Below are positions 23,279 to 33,736 of a stretch of DNA of 64,000 nucleotides, piece after piece. The position numbers and the translations under genes are program-made. The notes beneath the pieces are model-generated. The model ran no database searches and was not told the origin of the DNA. It saw only the letters and a list, made by a program, of their open reading frames with translations. This stretch comes from Plotosus lineatus. Lineage: Eukaryota; Chordata; Actinopteri; Siluriformes; Plotosidae. The DNA is taken from assembly GCA_024760905.1 (NCBI GenBank), contig CM045734.1:39545564-39609563 (forward strand), written 5' to 3'. Position 1 is the stretch's first letter; each line of letters starts with the position of its first letter.

Positions 23279-23526
23279 AGACAGGAAATTGGTTACTTGT
23301 GTGTTGACATGCTTCTGACATCGTTGGCCCTTGCATGTATCCATTCTCTCTTAGCAAGGGCAGAATCCATCCTGGACAGCCCCCCGGCCATCACAGGGAA
23401 GAAACACGCTGATGGCTCTGCAGCCTACTCTTGATGAAAGTCAGCAATGGTTCTTTTACATGCATCTCACCATAGACGGTGAGAGACATGGCCGGCCTTT
23501 GATAACCCAGTTCGCTGCACTGGGGG
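23279..23526 (-). mobile_element. SINE copy truncated at the internal hairpin
   Basis: The minus-strand body ends at TTCGCTGCACTGGGGG with no tRNA head. The flanking AAGTGAGTA at 23269-23278 and 23527-23535 is a likely target duplication. The 3' tail is diverged. Confidence 0.7.
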
Positions 23527-23689
23527 AAAGTGAGTATATAATCGTTGGTGTGCTTTCCATATGTGGAATATTTGGTATCATGCTTGGATATAAATATTTT
23601 GAAAAGTAAGACTAACCCAGATAATGTGGGTGACCTGTTGGACGTTTAGGGAAATTCCTACCAGATGATATAAATGTAAAACACAGCAG

Positions 23690-23797
23690 CTGCTTTTTGT
23701 GAAAGGGAAAAGGCTTGAAACTGAGCTCGAGGCTTACTGTAATCAGGAGAATGAGCTTAGGACTAAAATTGAGTGTCTCAATACAGCTCTGCATAAG
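23690..23797 (+). pseudogene. CCDC158: CCDC158-like exon g
   Basis: The acceptor CACAGCAG precedes an open frame, KGKRLETELEAYCNQENELR and TKIECLNTALHK, matching the CCDC158 stretch MAGELEVLRSQERRLKEKVTNMEVALDK. No GT donor is found at the conserved 3' border (AAG/ATTCTG), suggesting a lost splice site. Confidence 0.75.
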
Positions 23798-23902
23798 ATT
23801 CTGCTAAACCTCACACTTTTAATCACAATACTCGTGTAATACATGTAAATCGTGAAAGATGGGAAGCAGGTGCAGTAGAACACTTAACATAAATGTTAAT
23901 GT

Positions 23903-24205
23903 GGCGGAATAGTGGTTAGCACATCCGCCTAACAGCAAGAAGGCCTGGGTTGAATTCCAACTTGGACGTTTGTGTGTGCATGTTGCATGTTAGCATTTTC
24001 TCCACACGTAGGTTTCCTCCCACAGTCCAAAACATGCACAATAGGCTAATTTCCAGTTCCAAATCACCCCTGGGTGTGAGTGTTGGCCCTGTGACGGCCT
24101 GGTGAGTTATCCAACGTGTACCTTGCCCAGAGTCAGCTCGGATGGGTGCCAGCCGCCCCGTGACTCTAATTAGGTTTAAGTGGATTAGAAAATGACTGAA
24201 TGTTA
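23903..24205 (+). mobile_element. V-SINE-like copy, full length
   Basis: tRNA-like head (ATAGTGGTTAGCACATCCGCC, GGTTGAATTCC), conserved middle (GGTTTCCTCCCACAGTCCAAA) and tail GGTGAGTTATCCAACGTG...AATTAGGTTTAAGTGG. The tail equals the type II tail of the main SINE family. Confidence 0.82.
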
Positions 24206-24400
24206 ATGTTTTGTGTACATTGGTTTGAGGTGTTTCCCAAAAAAAGGGTATGTCACTGAATCTTATATTATAAATGCATAGTTTTGAATTCAGCTTCTCA
24301 TCTATACAATTAGTGTACGTTCTACTGTCATAGAATTATTCAAGATTCAGCTACAACCAAAAAGTATGACCTTGAAGAATCCCTTTCGGACATTTGTGAA

Positions 24401-24752
24401 CTATTTGTTCATCATCATTTTCTGTAACCACTTAATCCTAATTCGGGTTTCAGGGAGGCTGGTACCCATTGCAACCGACTCCGGGCAAGGGCAGAGTACA
24501 CCCTGGACAGCTCGCCAGGCCATCACAGGGCAGAAACACGCTGATGGCTTTGCAAGCCTACTCTTGTCGAAAGTCAGCAATAGTTCTTTTACAGCTTCAC
24601 ACCATAGACAGTGAGAGACATGACCGGCCTTTGATAACCCAGTTAGCTGCACTGGGGGGGGGGGGGCAGTGACCACCTGTGGTGAGTGGGACTCGAACTC
24701 CCAATCTTAGGATTAGTGATCCAGTGCCCTATACCTCTAGGACACCACTGTG
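24401..24752 (-). mobile_element. tRNA-derived SINE, type II tail, full length
   Basis: Complete minus-strand copy flanked by TTTGTGAA at 24393-24400 and 24753-24760. Confidence 0.85.
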
Positions 24753-25017
24753 TTTGTGAAATTTGCTTTACATATAACATAGTTCCTTTTTTAATATATA
24801 CATAAAATGTATTAAATGACGCATGTACCATATACTATACATGACATTTTTAATTCTGGCCTTTTTTTGTTTATCAAGCAGGTGATCTGTCCACAAACAG
24901 TTTTGGAAAACTTTACATTTTAAATGCATACGATGACAATTCTCTCTGATAGCTACGGTATATATTTATACTATATCTCATAACTATAATCTTTTATTTC
25001 TTTCGAATATCTGACAG

Positions 25018-25099
25018 TTTTGCAGAGTACCGAGACTACATTCACAAACAGCAACAAGAGATCATGAGGCTAAAACTTCAGCACACTTTCTTCAACAAA
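25018..25099 (+). pseudogene. CCDC158: CCDC158-like exon h
   Basis: The acceptor CTGACAG precedes FAEYRDYIHKQQQEIMRLKL followed by QHT. The RLKLQHT core is identical to my recollection of human CCDC158, and the spacing to FAE is the same. This is the best anchor for the gene assignment. The 3' border is unclear because a Tc1 remnant follows. Confidence 0.85.
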
Positions 25100-25149
25100 A
25101 TTTCAACTCCGTTCCAGGAAAGGGACCGTGTGTCTTGTTACAGGATTGT

Positions 25150-25530
25150 ATGTATCAAGAAAGTTGGATACAATTCTGTAGCAATACACTGTCCCTTCAC
25201 TGGAATTCAGTTCCTGACCCGTTCCAGCATAACAATGGCCCTGTGCACAAAGCCAGCCATGAATACAGTACATTCCTTTTCAAGGTTAGTTATCGAGAAC
25301 TTGAGCGGCCTTCTACAGAGCCCTGACCACAACCTTGACTGGAACAAAGAATACACCCTTCTTTCATTCCATTAGTGTCAGATCTTACTAATGCTCTTGT
25401 GACTGAATGAGCACAAATCCCTAGAGCAATCTAAAAAAAAAAATCTTGTGAAAAGCCTTCCTGTGAGACTGGAGGTAATAATGAACCCCTTGCCAAACTT
25501 GGACAAAAGAACTATTTTTATTTGGTGTAA
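25150..25530 (+). mobile_element. Degenerate Tc1-like transposase fragment
   Basis: Pieces such as FQHNNGPVHKASHEY (family FQHDNxPxHKA), CAGAGCCCTGACCACAACC (SPDLN) and ACTAATGCTCTTGTGACTGAATGAGC match the C-terminal half of a Tc1 family different from the element at 21052. Heavily mutated. Confidence 0.75.
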
Positions 25531-25819
25531 TGTGGCATGAATAAATACACATTATTTGGAGTACTGTATACCTAAATCTTTTATCATTATTATTTTCATA
25601 TTATAACAATGCATCAGTCACATGCCTAATATGAAATAAAAAATCTATCTTTAAAATTAAATGTAATTAGTATAAACTACACAGGAACAACATGATCTGA
25701 TTGGTCCGCTACCTTGAGATTACCATGATTGTGTAATGCTTGAATGAAAATGATGCTCACAGGTTGCCATAGACATTTGTAAAAGGCAGAGTCGTCATTA
25801 TCACACATTAAAACAGTGT

Positions 25820-26010
25820 GATACACCACAAGTGTGCCTCTGTTCACCCAGCAGTATAAATGGGTACCAGTAAAATATACTGGGAAGGTAACCTGTGATG
25901 GACTAGCATCCCATCCAGGAGGAGTTGAACTCCTAGTCGCTTCATGTTATAGAAACCGGAGATAAGCACCGGCCTGATGAGTAACTATGGCTCGGGTGTA
26001 AAAAGCCCAA
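25820..26010 (+). mobile_element. Second-family SINE, 5'-truncated
   Basis: Matches 13205-13400 (CACAAGTGTGCCTCTGTTCA, GGGAAGGTAACCTG, GGAGATAAGCACCGGCCTGATGAG). The tRNA-like head is absent. Confidence 0.82.
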
Positions 26011-26042
26011 AGGACTTTACCTTTTATGTGTTTGTCTCATGT

Positions 26043-26851
26043 AGGGATCCTCACTTTTGGCCGGTTAATTGGGACCGAGATCCCCCCCACGACCAATGAA
26101 TTCCGTGAAGTAGGATCAACCCCCTGACTGACGTATATGTACGTGTATATGTGTATATAATATCAATAAATACATATTCAACGCAGGGCAGTGGTGGTCT
26201 AGTGGTATAGGGCACTGGATCGCTGATCCAAAGGTTGGGGGTTGGAGTCCTACTCACCACAAGGTTGTCACTGTCCCCCCAGTGCAGCTAACTGGGTTAT
26301 CAAAGGCCGGCCATGTCTCTCACTGTCTATGGTGTGAGGCATGTAAAAGAACCATTGCTGACTTTCAACAAGAGTAGGCTGCATAGCCGTCGATGTGTTT
26401 CCGCCCTGCGATGGCCTGGCGAGCTGTCCAGGGTGTACTCTGCCCTCGCCTGGAGTTGGCTGGGATGGGCACCAGCCTCCCCGTGACCCTAATTAGGATT
26501 AATTGGTTACAGAAAATATACTGAACTGATCATATTCAATGCTATAAATGCTTATAATAGCAATTAAACATTTAAAAATAATGCATAAGATGTAAATAAT
26601 ATATAAATTCGCACACGCACTCAGATGAACGCCTCACATAAAAATGTAAGTAGTTTGGATGGGGTTGGTTTTTTTGTTTGGGTTTTTTTTTTTTTGCATA
26701 ATTGGTCTGGTTTTGTGGCATTTTCCTTAACTTTTCTCCCTATTCTTCCTTAATTTCCTTATTTTTTAATTTGATGATTTAAAAAAAAAAAAAAACACGA
26801 TGCACTGAAGCCGCATGAATTGGGGGGGGGTGAAGTATCGACGCATCCCTG
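26043..26851 (-). mobile_element. CAGGGATCCCTCG-type TIR element, carries a SINE
   Basis: Inverted copy from GGGATCCTCACTTTT to GACGCATCCCTG before TA at 26852. Its internal TAATATCAATAAATACATATTCAA block is shared with the other copies. Split by a SINE at 26182-26530. Confidence 0.8.
26182..26530 (+). mobile_element. tRNA-derived SINE, type II tail, full length
   Basis: Head GCAGTGGTGGTCTAGTGGTA, GGGGTTGGAGTCC, body and type II tail. The target duplication CATATTCAA is at 26173-26181 and 26531-26539, inside the TIR element. Confidence 0.9.
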
Positions 26852-26904
26852 TATTTTTATTTTTATATACTGTATTCCTCCCACAAGGGAAATTATTGCC
26901 TCTG

Positions 26905-27293
26905 CATTTAACTCAAAGTGAGCGCACGCATAGTGGATTTCGACCTATTGGGCTGCCCGGAGAGCAGTTGTAGGTTAGGTGTCTCACTTAAGGACACTTC
27001 AGCTGTCAAGCTGGAGGAAGAGAAGGTGCAGCTTACCCACTCCCCCAAGGGAGTGTCCCCAAGGGACAGAAACACGCTGATGGCTTTGCAGCTACTCTTT
27101 ACAAAAGTCAGCAATGGTTCTTTTACATGAACCTCTCACCATGGACAGTGAGAGACATGGCCAGCCTTTGATAACCCAGTTAGCTGCACTGGGGGAGACA
27201 GTGACAACCTTGTGGAGAGTGGGACTTGAACACCCAACCGTAGGATCAGCGATCCAACGGCTTATACAAATAGACCACCACTGCCCTCCCACC
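26905..27293 (-). mobile_element. SINE, composite
   Basis: 27060-27293 is the standard minus-strand SINE head and body. Its 3' side (26905-27060) instead carries the GAGAGCAGTTG...TAGGTG...AAGGACACTTCAGC block of the third SINE family. Either two insertions abut or the tail was exchanged. Confidence 0.65.
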
Positions 27294-27394
27294 AGGCACA
27301 GGGCTGGGGACCACTGACAAACAGTATACATACACATATACATATATACACGTACACTATATAGTACCAGTAACTAATACAGTCATACACAATA

Positions 27395-27690
27395 TGTGAA
27401 ATACTTTATGGACACCTGGCATCTTCCCAAAGATGCCACACAAAGTTCAAAGTATATGATCATGCAGAATGTCTTCATATTGTATAGCTTTCCAAGTTCC
27501 TTTCACTAAAATGATGAGGGTTAAACCTGTTATATATAGCATGACAGTCCTGCTGCACACGGTGAGCTTCATGAAGACATGCCTTACCAGGGTTGCAGTG
27601 GGAGAATGTCAGTCACTTATACACAGAGCGCTGACCTCAACCTTATTCAACACGTATAACTAGAACACTACACACCCCAGCTGTCCTTGC
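27395..27690 (+). mobile_element. Degenerate Tc1-like fragment
   Basis: Contains ACTTTATGGACACCTGGC, ATGACAGTCCTGCTGCACAC and GAGCGCTGACCTCAACC, matching the same Tc1 family as 25150-25530. No usable frame remains. Confidence 0.65.
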
Positions 27691-27694
27691 CTGC

Positions 27695-27990
27695 TCTCAG
27701 TCCTAGAATCATGCCTTTCCTCTTCTCTCTCTGCCTACGAACACGCCTTCCGCCTTTCCTTCTTCGACCAACAGTAGTCCAGTTTCCACCAGCACCATGT
27801 TGGCGGATGGCGGTCGTTGTTAACCGGGCCTCGACCGATCCGGTATGGAGGTAATATCAATGCTTGCAGATCAAATTTGGCAAATGTATTATGTCGGATG
27901 CCCTTCCTGACACAACCCTCTGCATTTATCTGGGCTTGGGACCGGCGTTAGAGAGAACACTGACTTGTGCCCCCTTCATGGCTGCATTAT
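27695..27990 (-). mobile_element. RTE LINE 5'UTR fragment
   Basis: Matches the 5' end of the full-length RTE at 62735-63065: GTTGTTAACCGGGCCTCGACC, GGATGCCCTTCCTGACAC, GCATTTATCTGGGCTTGGGA, ending at GGCTGCAT. The coding region is absent. Confidence 0.85.
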
Positions 27991-27994
27991 AAGA

Positions 27995-28263
27995 CTTACA
28001 TAAGTGTTATTTGTTATACATGAGTGATCGATTATAAAGATTCAGATACGAGTATAACTTTTTGTTCATATACTGTACCTCATCCTTATAATTAATAAAG
28101 TTTTGATGCCTAATGAATGCATACACATACACACACACACACACACACAGGTCTTTTCCCCTCATAGGTTCTGCACTTTTTAAGTATTTTATCCTCAATT
28201 GAAAAAAAAAATGCAAGTATGTTGACTTTATTTAAGGATATTCTTTTATATTTATTGGAACAG
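27995..28263. other. Intronic spacer
   Basis: AT-rich with a short (CA)n at 28131-28150. Nothing else supported. Confidence 0.35.
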
Positions 28264-28368
28264 CTGTCAATACAAGCTGAAATAACAGGCCAGACAGGCA
28301 AGGAAAAACAGAGCAAGTCGGAGAGTTTTCAGAACAAAGCAGATGATCATTGAATAAAAAAATTCAAG
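28264..28368 (+). pseudogene. CCDC158: CCDC158-like penultimate exon
   Basis: The acceptor GGAACAG precedes AEITGQTGKEKQSKSESFQN, which aligns position by position with the CCDC158 C-terminal stretch IETTGKTCRKLQNRLESLQT. TGA at 28351 is in frame. Donor TTCAAG/GTAGGA. Confidence 0.65.
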
Positions 28369-28470
28369 GTAGGAGTACTGCTGAGAGCACCAAGAGCTGT
28401 GGTGAGTTTGATGTTTTTCTTGTACCATGGAAAACTTATATTTTCATATTTGTCTCTGGCGCGTTTGTAG

Positions 28471-28535
28471 AAATGGTCTTTATAATAAAAAGAGAAATGA
28501 AAATGTGGAGGATCAAAGAAAGAAAAACATTTTAA
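28471..28535 (+). pseudogene. CCDC158: CCDC158-like terminal exon candidate
   Basis: The acceptor GCGTTTGTAG precedes MVFIIKREMKMWRIKERKTF and a stop, similar in length and charge pattern to the CCDC158 end (MIRNQEKRIQKVKDQEK). Its phase does not match the preceding exon. Confidence 0.5.
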
Positions 28536-28947
28536 AGATGCATTCCTAGACCAGGCAGAAGGCAGAGGAACTAATATCCAAGGCAAATAAAGACTTTTTG
28601 TAGCTTAAAACAGACATGAACCTGATGAATGACTAAAATGTCTAATTTTAATGAAGGTGCTTAAACTCATAACTTAAAAGAGCCATTTCCAACATTTGGC
28701 AAGTTAAAAATAATGAGTGTTCCCCACATGCTCATTTTGTTCTTTAACAGTTCTTGAGTACTGCTCAGCTGCACCACATGAATGATAGCTGAGGTGTATT
28801 TAAAGCATGGCACTTCCCGAGGGTGTCAGTTGTCTGATGCATCTGTCACTCTGGTCCTGTTCTCCTGCTCTTCCTCCAAAAAAACAGACCTGAGAAACTG
28901 TGGAATAATTATAAATAAGTCTCAGAATGTATTCAACTATAGCATGC

Positions 28948-29068
28948 TTAACAATCTAGATTACAGGTCACGTGATTCTTTGTCTTTACTCTGGGAACTC
29001 TCAGTCCATTATTGATGATGAACAGTTTGAAGGCCTGAGCTCCATAAATCTGCTTTAGTTCTTCATCA
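28948..29068 (-). pseudogene. FAM47E: FAM47E-like terminal exon
   Basis: DEELKQIYGAQAFKLFIINN then GLRVPRVKTKNHVTCNLDC and TAA (28948-28950). It matches the FAM47 C-terminal motif DELLxDLHGxxAFKDFI. A pyrimidine tract precedes it, but no AG is at the expected border. Confidence 0.8.
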
Positions 29069-29173
29069 TGTTAGTTGGAGAAAAGTGAACAAACCTTACA
29101 TGATTGTAAGATGGAGGACAAATCAGCATATGTGTCAACCTTCAATGCGTCCAGCTGATTACAGTACGCTCAC

Positions 29174-29302
29174 CTTGTCACTAGGCTGCTGCTCAAGATC
29201 AGAATCGTCAGTCACTGAAGGGTCTTGCAGTGGCTCATTCGTTTGACGCTTCTTCCATGTTTTGGGGTTTAAATATCATGTACCATATATATTGTTTTGT
29301 TA
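29174..29302 (-). pseudogene. FAM47E: FAM47E-like exon with YLNPKTWKK motif
   Basis: The frame reads IYGT, stop, YLNPKTWKKRQTNEPLQDP, ending at donor GACAAG/GTGAGC. The family has GAWYLNPKxWKK here, so the stop at 29276 (TGA) replaces the invariant Trp. Confidence 0.85.
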
Positions 29303-29786
29303 CTAGGAGTGTACACCTGGCGGTGATAGAATAACTGGACTACGTAGTTGGAAACATCTTTATTCAAAGTGGAAATTATTTTTCCCCATTAAAGACATGC
29401 ATTTAAATGTAAATTTGTTTTATTTTTATCAAAAGAAATCAAATATTTGTGAGCTCAAATCTCAGTATTTGGGATGGTCTTGTTTGGACTTACTATTTAT
29501 CTTTTTAATACATTCTCGGTTGGTGCATGTTCCCAGTTGTTCCCGAAGGCTTGTAAATCCAATATATCCCATATTTGTTCAAATGGATTCAAATCTAAAC
29601 CCTGACTGGTAACTCATCATTTCCTGATTGTTGCTTCTTGTTCAAATAATCTATACACCATTTAGATAATTGTTTGGTATCTCTCTTTTTCTGGTATATA
29701 AATCTCTGTATGAATATATGTGGATGTCTATCAGAAAGAATGGAGCATTCTAGATAGTGCACACATCCAGTCACTGAACTGGACTG

Positions 29787-30020
29787 GTAAGCCTGTTGGG
29801 TTTTTACACCCGAGCCTAGTGGCTCATCAGGCCGGTGCTTATCCCCAGTTTCCGTAGCGTGAAGCGACCAGGAGTTCAACTGCTGGGTGAACAGAGGCAT
29901 ACTTGTGGTTGAGACCTTGCCAAGGGGTCTTAGCACAGTGGGGGTCTCAGTGGGATTTGAACTCACAACCTCCCGATCATGAGCCCAGCACTCTAACCAC
30001 TACACCACCAGCCCCACTAT
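29787..30020 (-). mobile_element. Second-family SINE in a FAM47E intron
   Basis: Full-length minus-strand copy (head GGGGCTGGTGGTGTAGTGGTT). The target duplication TGAACTGGACTG is at 29775-29786 and 30021-30032. Confidence 0.92.
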
Positions 30021-30377
30021 TGAACTGGACTGAATTGGACTTAATTCCAAATAAATCGGTATTACAAGCTGGTACACATATTCACGTTATTATCAGGTCA
30101 TAATGCACTCTTAAAAATATTGGAAAAAATATTGCTCCTGAAGGACATGACTGGCCCTTTTGCAAAATAATACTATAAAATGTTTGTTTATACAGAGTAG
30201 GGAATTTGGCACTCTTCACCAAATACTGCGTTTAGTGTGGAAAATATGCAGCATGGTCATGACTAAGATAAACCTATGTGAGCAGATGAGAGCTGGCACT
30301 GATTAGTTTATATTTAAAAATAGATCAAGGCAATTTTAATACCGCGTATACCAGGTTACTGTAAGTCAAGTGGTTAC

Positions 30378-30548
30378 CTTGTTTAGCTCTGAGACTTTCA
30401 GCTCGAGATTGTGTGAATAGTCTTTACGCAGCTCATCTGGTTTTTCACTGGTTTCAACATCGTCTAACTTTGGGTCGGCCTTTTTTTTCACAGCCAGTGG
30501 CAAACAGGTTCAGTATCCTGGTCTCTGTGATGCCATTGTCGTCATCTC
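30378..30548 (-). pseudogene. FAM47E: FAM47E-like exon with A8 frameshift
   Basis: 5' half GDDDNGITETRILNLFATGC, then eight A's (30481-30488 on plus as T8) shift the frame; the 3' half KLDDVETSEKPDELRKDYSH reads in the next frame to donor AACAAG/GTAACC. Seven or ten A's would restore the frame. Could be a real indel or a homopolymer sequencing error. Confidence 0.82.
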
Positions 30549-30675
30549 CTTAAAACAAACATCCTTAGTCACTGTTAAAAGGTTACATGAGGCAAAGGTC
30601 TGAATAGAACGTCAGTTATAATGTCCATGCTGGTTCAGTCTGATTTGAAAACATTACATTATAATGCAGCCTTAC

Positions 30676-30853
30676 AAGTGAACTGACCCAGTTACAGAAG
30701 AGTTCGGTGACTCTTTTGATTTCTTCATCCAGACAGGGGGAATGCAAGCCCTTGTTGCTCAACATTCGGTTTTCCATGGAAAAACTCTGCTGAGGTTCCT
30801 TTAATTCGTATGGATTCTGAGAAATACAGGTTTTTATCTCAACCTGCATGGAA
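30676..30853 (-). pseudogene. FAM47E: FAM47E-like exon, WVSSL motif
   Basis: The acceptor CCCCGCAG gives an open frame of 59 codons with DEEIKRVTELFCNWVSSL at its end, the FAM47 motif preceding LGGE. The donor CTT/GTAAGG appears to lack one G relative to the phase needed by the next exon. Confidence 0.85.
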
Positions 30854-31175
30854 CTGCGGGGATGAATTGTGGTCTTATTACAGACTTTAATTTATCATTT
30901 AGTACACGTTTAGCCAATGTAAGTACCGTAGCAAGTGAGGAAGATAAATACGCAACAGCTGGAAGATAAGTAGAACAAACAGTGAAATCTAAACAAGTTC
31001 TAGTGCTCATGAATACACACTGCAGCAGAAAGAACCACAAACCTAACCATGAGGGACGGAGAAAGTGTGTTAGAAGATTAAACTTGCATTCCATAACCTT
31101 AACATTCCTCCAGTGAAAAAGAGATGAGCATATCTATAAGCCAAATAAAGGTTCTTAGAAAAAAAAACTACTTAC

Positions 31176-31336
31176 ATTGGACTGATGGGTGATTCTACTG
31201 TCTGCTCTGATAAGGTGTTTTGAATAAGGCCCTTACATGACTCCATGTATTCTTGGCGACATTCCCCCTTGGCCACAGACAGATTAATCCTGACTTGCAT
31301 GACTGGATCCAGGATGGACAAGACTTCATCAAACAG
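31176..31336 (-). pseudogene. FAM47E: FAM47E-like exon, LDP motif
   Basis: Open 161-base exon, acceptor GTTAG, donor AAT/GTAAGT: LFDEVLSILDPVMQVRINLS, CRQEYMESCKGLIQNTLSEQ. Phases at both ends match the flanking exons. Confidence 0.85.
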
Positions 31337-31393
31337 CTAACAAGCAAAGTGAATATGTAGATGAACTTAAAATTTCTCATTTGACAAGCAAGG

Positions 31394-32312
31394 CACATTC
31401 TTCTTCTTTTCCTTTCAGCTGCTCCCTTCAGGGGTCGCCACAGCAAATCATCCGCCTCCATCTCACCCTGTCCTCTGCATCTTCTTTTCTGACTCCAACG
31501 ACCTTCATGTCTTCCTTCACCACATCCATAAATCTCTTCTTTGGTCTTCCTCTAGGCCTTCTGCCTGGTAGTTCCAACCTCAGCATCCTACTACCAATAT
31601 ACTCACTATCCCTCCTCTGTACATGTCCAAACCATCTCAATCTAGCCTCTCTGACTTTGTCTCCAAAACATCTTACATGGGCTGTCCCTCTGATATACTC
31701 ATTTCTGATCCTATCCATCCTTGTTACTCCCAGAGAGAACCTCAACATTTTCATCTCCACGATCTCCAGCTCTGCCTCCTGCTTTTTCCTCAGCGCCACT
31801 GTTTCTAAACCATACAACATCGCTGGCCTCACCACCGTCTTGTACAGTTTCCCTTCATTCTTGCTGACACTCTCCTATCGCACATCACACCGGACACTTT
31901 TCTCCAACCATTCCAGCCTGCCTCCACACGCTTCTTCACCTCTTTTCCACACTCTCCATTGCTCTGGATTGTTGAGCCTAAGTACTTAAAATCCTCCACC
32001 TTCGTTATCTCTGCTCCCTGTAACATCACCGTTCCTCCTGGGTCCTTCTCATTTACACACATGTATTCTGATTTTCTGAGGTTAACCTTCATTCCTCTCC
32101 TTTCCAGGGCATACCTCCACCTCTCTAGATTTTCCTGCACTTGTTCTCTGCTCTCACTACAGATCACAGTGTCATCTGCAAACATCATAGTCCATGGAGA
32201 TTCTTGTCTCACCTCGTCTGTCAGCCTGTCCATCACCATAGCAAACAAGAAGGGGCTCAGAGCTGACCCTTGATGCAGTCCCACCTCCACCTTGAACTCT
32301 TTCACATTCTAA
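31394..32312 (-). mobile_element. 5'-truncated RTE-clade LINE in a FAM47E intron
   Basis: Two overlapping minus-strand frames cover the C-terminal reverse transcriptase (VGLHQGSALSPFLFAMVMD, MMFADDTVICSES) and C-terminal region (LRWFGHVQRRDSEYIG), with a frameshift near 31830. The tail is at 31394. A short CACATTC repeat flanks it; the target duplication is uncertain. Confidence 0.92.
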
Positions 32313-32354
32313 CTCTTAATAGCTCTAGCTGTGTAGAGAGTTGATTGTAAAGCA

Positions 32355-32813
32355 ACAAAGGATCCCTCACTTTTCACAGTTAATGGGGACCGAGGACACA
32401 CCCCCCCCCCCCGTGACCACCACGAAGTAGGATTGCCCCCCCCCGAATGACATATACATGCATGTATAAGTATATAATATCAATAAATACATATTTTAAA
32501 ATGTTTATAATAACAATTAAACAATCAAAAATAATGCATAAGATGTAAATAAAATATAAATACACACACACATACAGATGCACACGTGTACACACTCAGA
32601 TGCACGCCTCACATAAAAATGTAAGTAGTTTTTTTTTGTTTGTTTGGGGGTTTTTTGTGCATAATTGGCCTTGTTTTGTGGCATTTTCCTGCACTTTTTT
32701 CTTTGTTTTTCATATTTTTTTTATTTTTCAATGAATATTTTTGAAAAACCCGCGATGCACTGAAGCTGCAGAAACTGAAGCATGAACTAGCAAGGGATCA
32801 CTGTAACCAGTTT
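32355..32813 (-). mobile_element. CAGGGATCCCTCG-type TIR element
   Basis: Inverted copy from AGGATCCCTCACTTTTCAC to GCAAGGGATCACTG, with the shared AT-rich interior (TATCAATAAATACATATTTTA, GCATAAGATGTAAATAAAAT). Confidence 0.8.
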
Positions 32814-32821
32814 CATGGAAT

Positions 32822-32822
<1 letters not shown>

Positions 32823-32883
<61 letters not shown>
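32823..32883. repeat. (CA)n microsatellite
   Basis: About 30 CA units just before a V-SINE-like fragment. Confidence 0.97.
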
Positions 32884-32884
<1 letters not shown>

Positions 32885-32889
32885 CACAT

Positions 32890-33195
32890 TCCCCTCACAG
32901 CAAGAAGACCCGGGTTTGATTTCTGTGCTCAGCATTTTCTGTGTGGTGCTTGCATGTTCTCTCCATGCATATGTGGGCTTCCTCTAGGTACCCCAGTTTC
33001 CTCCCAGTCAAAAAACATGCACAGTACACAAATTGGCTGTTCCTAGATGTGTGTAAATGGTTGTGTATGTGTGTGTATTGAGACTGAAATGGCCTGTCGA
33101 GCAGTTGAGGGCATACCCCGCCTTGGCCCAGAGTCAATTGATATATGAGCTATCCTTCCTGTTATCCTAATTAGGATTAAGCGTCTTAGAAAATG
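32890..33195 (+). mobile_element. V-SINE-like copy
   Basis: From CCTCACAGCAAGAAGACCC (head partly replaced by the CA repeat) through TTCTCTCCATGCAT...CAGTTTCCTCCC to the tail CTGTCGAGCAGTTGAGGGCA...AATTAGGATTAAGCG. Confidence 0.75.
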
Positions 33196-33325
33196 GGCAG
33201 ATAAATAATCATGCTGTGATATGTTTGCGAAAAATTACATTAGTAATTTGAAACAAATCAGGATAAGAAAACAGGTTTTTTGGAAATGGTCCTCAATCAT
33301 TTGTATCTTGTATCATGTAGTCTAC

Positions 33326-33674
33326 CTGTGGTGCCATCTCACTTTCTAAATGCAGACAGAGAAATAGCAGGTGTGTGCTCAGACTCTCCTCCACTGCATC
33401 CACAAATTGGCGGCGTGTCTGGCGTAGGCAATTCTATTTAGCGAAGCAAACCTGTTCTTTGGTAAAATGTCTTAGTGCTTTCTCTGGCTTACGGGCTTCT
33501 TCAGTTCCTCGCTGTGGTGGCATGAAAGTACACGCTTGGGTTGCAGGGTGGCCATCTCTAAAATCATCAGGTCCTACTGTCAAAAAGTGCCATCAGCGTC
33601 CGTTCAGAGCCTCAGAAAACTTTAACTTCTCAACTGGGTCCTTGAGACACTTAGTGCGGAGTCTTTCTTTATAC
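33326..33674 (-). pseudogene. FAM47E: FAM47E-like exon, N-terminal region
   Basis: A 349-base exon, acceptor TTCATGCAG, donor CCACAG/GTAGAC. Reads YKERLRTKCLKDPVEKLKFS, then TGA at 33593 where the family has Arg (GRRW), DDFRDGHPATQACTFMPP, TAG at 33434, and FVDAVEESLSTHLL. Both stops are one C-to-T change from family codons. Confidence 0.87.
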
Positions 33675-33736
33675 CTGCATGAAGACCAAAGACAAAATCT
33701 GGTTGAAATCTTCAAGTCATATGTGACAAGAACCCA

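Larger units (their letters stand above)
28948..33674 (-). pseudogene. FAM47E: FAM47E-like gene, decayed, six exons found
   Basis: Six minus-strand exons with GT-AG borders spell, in order, the FAM47 family landmarks: YKERLRTKCLKD and DDFRDGHP, LFDEVLSILDP, ITELFCNWVSSL-type (seen as VTELFCNWVSSL), GGDDDNGITETRILNLFATG, LNPKTWKKRQTNEPLQDP, and DEELKQIYGAQAFKLFI. Splice phases agree across the first three exons. Damage: TGA at 33593, TAG at 33434, a one-base gain in an A8 run (30481-30488), a missing base at the 30676 donor or 30548 acceptor, and TGA replacing the Trp of the GAWYLNP motif at 29276. The first coding exon, upstream of 33674, was not found. FAM47 proteins are poorly characterised. 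The gene lies tail to tail with CCDC158 here, about 410 bases apart, as in human 4q21. Confidence 0.87.

Noticed and set aside
27092..27343. Minus-strand frame with PTVGCSSPTLHKVV-type peptide repeated at several loci
   Set aside because: It is the translated head and body of the SINE, recurring at 191-448, 24643-24831, 43452-43667 and 56152-56463.
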